This document shows positions 5,448-8,433 of a stretch of DNA of 8,433 nucleotides, piece by piece (within the stretch, counting starts at the first letter, position 1; each line of letters begins with the position of its first letter). A program made the translations under genes and the position numbers. The notes beneath the pieces were generated by a model. The model searched no databases, was not told the origin of the DNA, and was given only the letters and a program-made list of their open reading frames with translations. This stretch comes from a bacterium (GTDB lineage: Bacteria > Planctomycetota > Planctomycetia > Pirellulales > Pirellulaceae). The stretch spans positions 1-8,433 of the forward strand of contig JAUIHJ010000349.1 of NCBI GenBank assembly GCA_030432015.1. The letters are read 5' to 3'.

Positions 5448-6638
5448 ATGAAGATCTTGGTGGCAAATCTCGGTTCGACCAGTTTCAAATACCGCTTGTT
5501 CGATATGGACGGCGAGCGGCAACTGGCGCGCGGCGGCATCGAACGGATCGGTGCAGCAGAGAGCCCATGCGCCGTTGAGATTGGCGAATTTCGTGAAGAG
5601 CTGACCGCGCCCATTCCCGATCATGCGGTTGCCGTCAGGAAGTGCCTGGAACAACTGACGCATTCGGAGACGGGTTGCCTGAAGGATGCCAGTGAAGTCT
5701 CGGCGATTGGATTCAAGGCTGTTCACGGCGGTCGGGTCAGTGGCGTGCAACGCGTCAATGACGATTTGCTGACCGCGATGGCCGAAATGAATCAGGTCGC
5801 CCCGGCTCACAACCCTCCGTATATCGCGGCCATGCGACAGTTGGCGGAAAAGCTGCCGGACATACCGTTGGTGGCCGCTTTTGAAACCGGTTTTCACGCC
5901 ACGGTCGCCCCGCGATTGAGACACTACGCCTGCCCGGTGGAATGGGCCAATCAGTTCCATGTCCAGCGTTGGGGATTCCACGGTGCCAGCCACCGTTTCA
6001 TCGCCAACCGAACGGCCGATCTGTTGGGGCGGGACGACCTGCGAGTCGTCTCGTGTCATCTGGGTGGATCCAGCAGCTTGTGCGCCATCCGTGGCCGGCA
6101 AAGCGTACAGACATCGATGGGCATGAGCCCGCAATCGGGTCTGCCGCACAACAATCGCGTGGGAGATTTCGATCCCTTCGCGCTGCCGGTCGTGATGAAA
6201 GCAACGGGCAAGTCACTGGACGAGGTCCTGGACGACCTCGCCGAAAAAAGCGGTCTGCTGGGACTGAGCGGTGTCAGTGGCGACGTGCGAGACCTCGAAC
6301 AAGCGGCCAGTGCTGGCAACGAGCGGGCCCAGTTGGCACTCGACGTCTTCACGGCAGAGATTCGTCGCTACCTCGGCGGCATGCTGGTGGAACTTGGCGG
6401 CCTGGATGTGCTCGTCTTTACCGGAGGAATCGGCGAAAACGGAGTCCAAGTCCGCAACGCGGTTTGTGCCAACCTGGATGAGTTGGGAATCGAACTTGAT
6501 GTCACCGCCAACCAGGCTCCGCGGGGCGAGGCAAAAATCAGCAAGGCCACCAGCCGCACGCAGATCTGGACCATCCCAACCAATGAAGAAATCGTTGTCG
6601 CCCGACAGGCGCAGGAACTCTTGCAATCCGCATCGTAG
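5448..6638 (+). CDS. ackA: Acetate/propionate kinase, divergent BMC-associated form
   Basis: The 396-residue length and motif order are those of acetate kinase (acyl-phosphate + ADP to carboxylate + ATP), the last, ATP-yielding step after PduL. The ATP-site start NLGSTSFK (7-14) is present. Other landmarks are AVHGG (91-95), APAHNPPYI (118-126), FETGFHATV (145-153), RWGFHGASH (174-182), the phosphate loop HLGGSSS (204-210), NRVGDFDP (236-243), FTGGIGENG (324-332) and TNEEIVVAR (378-386). Several normally fixed residues differ from classic enzymes such as that of Methanosarcina: Lys90 where the active-site Arg is expected, Glu146 in place of the catalytic Asp of FDTAFH, and PHNNRVG in place of MMGTRSG. 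Arg237, His178 and the Glu pair at 380-381 are kept. It has no N-terminal targeting extension, so it is probably cytosolic. The specificity (acetate, propionate, lactate-derived acid) cannot be called. Confidence 0.92.
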   Translation: MKILVANLGSTSFKYRLFDMDGERQLARGGIERIGAAESPCAVEIGEFREELTAPIPDHAVAVRKCLEQLTHSETGCLKDASEVSAIGFKAVHGGRVSGVQRVNDDLLTAMAEMNQVAPAHNPPYIAAMRQLAEKLPDIPLVAAFETGFHATVAPRLRHYACPVEWANQFHVQRWGFHGASHRFIANRTADLLGRDDLRVVSCHLGGSSSLCAIRGRQSVQTSMGMSPQSGLPHNNRVGDFDPFALPVVMKATGKSLDEVLDDLAEKSGLLGLSGVSGDVRDLEQAASAGNERAQLALDVFTAEIRRYLGGMLVELGGLDVLVFTGGIGENGVQVRNAVCANLDELGIELDVTANQAPRGEAKISKATSRTQIWTIPTNEEIVVARQAQELLQSAS

Positions 6639-6722
6639 TCAATCGCCATCCACGTTGGTGAAATCGAAATTCCGACTCGACTCACCCTCAATCACCCCGC
6701 AACCTCGCTTACAAGGCGCGTC

Positions 6723-7034
6723 ATGTTCGTCGCAAAGGTCACAGGATCGATCGTCTCCACGCAGAAAGTCGAATCGATGGTCGGCCATAAGCTTCTGATC
6801 GTCGAACCGTATCGATTGGATGCGAAGAAGCGCCAGTCGCTGACGACCACCGGTCGCACGTTTGTTTCGGTCGACACGCTCGGCGCAGGAGTCGGCGAAT
6901 TCGTGCTGATTACCCAGGGCTCGAGTGCGCGCTTAACGCCTGAGACCAAGGGCCTGCCGGTCGACTGCGTCATCATCGGCATCATTGATAACGTACATAT
7001 TGACAACCACTGTGTTTACACCAAGGACGACTAG
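6723..7034 (+). CDS. BMC-P shell vertex protein (EutN/CcmL family)
   Basis: This 103-residue protein is a EutN/CcmL-type BMC-P, which forms pentamers that close the vertices of the shell. FVAKVTGSIVSTQK (2-15) opens the barrel and LLIVEPYRLD (24-33) follows. The family hallmark GAGVGEFVLITQGSSAR (54-70) is complete, and CVIIGIIDNVHID (82-94) is the final strand region. The length is typical. The ribosome site is weak (AAGG at 6712-6715), which fits the low copy number needed for vertices compared with facets, although this is only suggestive. PVM loci usually carry three BMC-P genes; only one lies in this window and the others would be expected further right. It follows ackA by 84 bases. Confidence 0.95.
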   Translation: MFVAKVTGSIVSTQKVESMVGHKLLIVEPYRLDAKKRQSLTTTGRTFVSVDTLGAGVGEFVLITQGSSARLTPETKGLPVDCVIIGIIDNVHIDNHCVYTKDD

Positions 7035-7081
7035 CGGCCTGCCAAACCGCGGGCCGCGCGAAGCAACGGTCGCCAGGCCGT
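7034..7081 (+). other. Stem-loop between the BMC-P and aldehyde dehydrogenase genes
   Basis: Starting at the last base of the BMC-P stop codon, CGGCCTG (7035-7041) pairs perfectly with CAGGCCG (7074-7080), extendable by a G-U pair. Inside lies a further GC-rich element, CGCGGGCCGCG (7048-7058). No T-run follows. It may protect the upstream transcript end or lower read-through into the dehydrogenase gene. Confidence 0.45.
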
Positions 7082-7137
7082 AGGCTTACGCCGGTCAATC
7101 ACACGCCATCTCCAATCATCAGCAGCAAAGATTCGCC

Positions 7138-8433
7138 ATGCAAATCAACGAAGCCCTTATCCGTGACGTCGTTTCCCAGGTCCTGGCGGAAGTCAGTCAA
7201 GGCGCCCCCGTGGCAGCCCGCAGTTTCACGGGCCGCAATGGGATTTTCGAGGACTTCAACGACGCCGTGGCCGCGGCGCGGGACGCATTCGAACAATTGT
7301 CGCAACGCGGCATGGAAGACCGTAAACGCATCATCGACGTGATTCGCCGGATCTCGATCGATCAGTGTGTCGAACTGGGCACCATGGAGATGGAAGAAAC
7401 CAAGATCGGGCGGTTGGAACACAAGATCGAAAAGCTCAAGACGCTGGGCACCCTCACGCCGGGCGTCGAATTCATGAAGAGCGAAGTCTTCAGCGGCGAC
7501 CGCGGGCTGGCCGTTATCGAGCATGCTCCGTTCGGCGTCATCGGCGCCATCACCCCCGTCACGCACTCGCTGCCGACGATTACCGGCAACGCCGTCAGCA
7601 TGATCGCGTCGGGCAATACGCTGGTGGTCAATCCACATCCCAGCGGGAAACGTGTGGCAACCGAGGGTGTGCGGAGGTTCAACCGTGCCATCCACCAGGA
7701 AATTGGCATCGACAATCTCATCTGCGTGATCGCCGAACCCAGTCTGGAATCCGCGGCCGGAATCTTTGCACATCGCGACGTGGCCTTGATCTGCGTCACC
7801 GGCGGACCGGCAGTGGGGCGAGCTGCCCTCAATAGCGGCAAACGGGCGATCGTGGCCGGGCCCGGCAATCCGCCGGTGGTCGTTGACGAATCGGCCGACT
7901 TGGACAACGCCGCGCGGTGCATTATTCAGGGCGCCGCCTACGACAACAATCTGCTTTGCATCGCCGAAAAAGAGGTCTTTGTCGTCGACGCGGTCTTCGA
8001 TCGAATGATGCAGGCCATGGAGCGGGCCGGCGCGGTGCAGTTGAATTCACGCGAGGTCGCCGAGTTGACACGAAATGCCATCGACCAGGTCGGCGACGAT
8101 CGCCACGACGCGCCCCACAAGGACTTTCTGGGTCAAGACGCTGCGGTCCTGGCTCGAGCTGCCGGACGATCGGTCGACCCGGCCGTCGAACTGATTTTTG
8201 GCGAGACCGATGACTCCAACCCGTTCGTCCCGGTCGAACAGATGATGCCGTTCCTACCGTTCGTCCGCTGCCGCAACTCGGACGAAGCGATCGCCAAGGC
8301 GCGTCATTTTGAACACGGCTTCCGCCATACCTCCATCATCCATTCTCACAACGTCAAGAACATGACCAAGATGGGAAAGATCATGGACACGACACTCTTC
8401 GTCAAGAACGGCCCCTGCATGGCCGCGTTGGGA
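7138..8433 (+). CDS. CoA-acylating aldehyde dehydrogenase, PduP/EutE type, BMC-associated (3' end beyond window)
   Basis: 432 codons are visible and the frame is still open at the window edge; PduP-type enzymes have about 460-500 residues, so only the last part is missing. It should convert an aldehyde, CoA and NAD+ to acyl-CoA and NADH inside the shell. The architecture matches PduP throughout: EHAPFGVIGAITPVTHSLPT (128-147), SGNTLVVNPHPSGKRV (158-173, cofactor region), CVTGGPAVGRAAL (219-231), GPGNPPVVVDESADL (241-255) and NNLLCIAEKEV (270-280), with the catalytic cysteine at 274. Residues 1-20 (MQINEALIRDVVSQVLAEVS) form an amphipathic helix like the encapsulation peptides of lumen enzymes, followed by a short linker and the conserved GIFED start of the domain. 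The ATG has only a weak ribosome site. In PVM loci the substrate is thought to come from lactaldehyde or propanediol chemistry; specificity is not readable here. Confidence 0.95.
   Translation, partial: MQINEALIRDVVSQVLAEVSQGAPVAARSFTGRNGIFEDFNDAVAAARDAFEQLSQRGMEDRKRIIDVIRRISIDQCVELGTMEMEETKIGRLEHKIEKLKTLGTLTPGVEFMKSEVFSGDRGLAVIEHAPFGVIGAITPVTHSLPTITGNAVSMIASGNTLVVNPHPSGKRVATEGVRRFNRAIHQEIGIDNLICVIAEPSLESAAGIFAHRDVALICVTGGPAVGRAALNSGKRAIVAGPGNPPVVVDESADLDNAARCIIQGAAYDNNLLCIAEKEVFVVDAVFDRMMQAMERAGAVQLNSREVAELTRNAIDQVGDDRHDAPHKDFLGQDAAVLARAAGRSVDPAVELIFGETDDSNPFVPVEQMMPFLPFVRCRNSDEAIAKARHFEHGFRHTSIIHSHNVKNMTKMGKIMDTTLFVKNGPCMAALG

Noticed and set aside
7099..7922. Long minus-strand frames opposite the aldehyde dehydrogenase
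   Set aside because: Shadows of strongly conserved dehydrogenase coding sequence on the plus strand.
8394..8433. Apparent truncation of the aldehyde dehydrogenase
   Set aside because: The frame is intact to the last base; the missing C-terminal part is simply beyond the window edge.

Overview
The window looks like a piece of a planctomycete chromosome, probably from the Pirellula/Rhodopirellula side of the phylum. That placement is an inference from the gene content, the fairly high GC and the loosely packed genes; no rRNA or other marker is present. The right-hand 5.4 kb is the beginning of a bacterial microcompartment (BMC) operon of the Planctomycetes-Verrucomicrobia (PVM) type. That class is known from Planctopirus (Planctomyces) limnophila, where it degrades L-fucose and L-rhamnose through lactaldehyde inside a protein shell. 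The system is therefore described in general, but this copy has several individual oddities.

Layout, left to right. (1) At 1-235 on the minus strand is the 5' end of an unrecognised secreted protein, cut by the window edge. (2) At 569-1156 on the plus strand is a DJ-1/PfpI-family protein. (3) At 1410-2159 on the minus strand is a PuuD-like class I glutamine-amidotransferase-fold protein. Its nucleophilic cysteine is replaced by glycine, and it is followed by a good rho-independent terminator. (4) A long non-coding stretch of about 0.9 kb (2160-3049) holds a three-half-site inverted-repeat leader, a cluster of perfect inverted repeats and, at its right end, a sigma70-like promoter. (5) From about 3050 on the plus strand runs the BMC operon. 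In order it contains a DeoR-family regulator with a broken N-terminal reading frame, PduL phosphotransacylase, two BMC-H shell proteins, a divergent acetate/propionate kinase, a BMC-P (EutN/CcmL) vertex protein and a CoA-acylating aldehyde dehydrogenase that runs off the right edge.

How the genes fit together. The aldehyde dehydrogenase converts the aldehyde released in the shell lumen to acyl-CoA with reduction of NAD+. PduL turns acyl-CoA into acyl-phosphate and returns CoA. The kinase converts acyl-phosphate to acetate, propionate or a similar acid and makes ATP. BMC-H hexamers tile the shell facets and BMC-P pentamers cap the vertices. PduL and the dehydrogenase both begin with short amphipathic-helix-like extensions typical of encapsulation peptides; the kinase has none, which suggests it works outside the lumen. 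Remaining parts expected in such loci (further BMC-P genes, a class II aldolase, dehydrogenases) would lie beyond the right edge.

Most worth a second look: the frame break in the DeoR helix-turn-helix, the Cys-to-Gly change in the amidotransferase-like protein, active-site substitutions in the kinase, the different pore motifs of the two BMC-H paralogues, and stem-loops sitting directly downstream of each shell gene.
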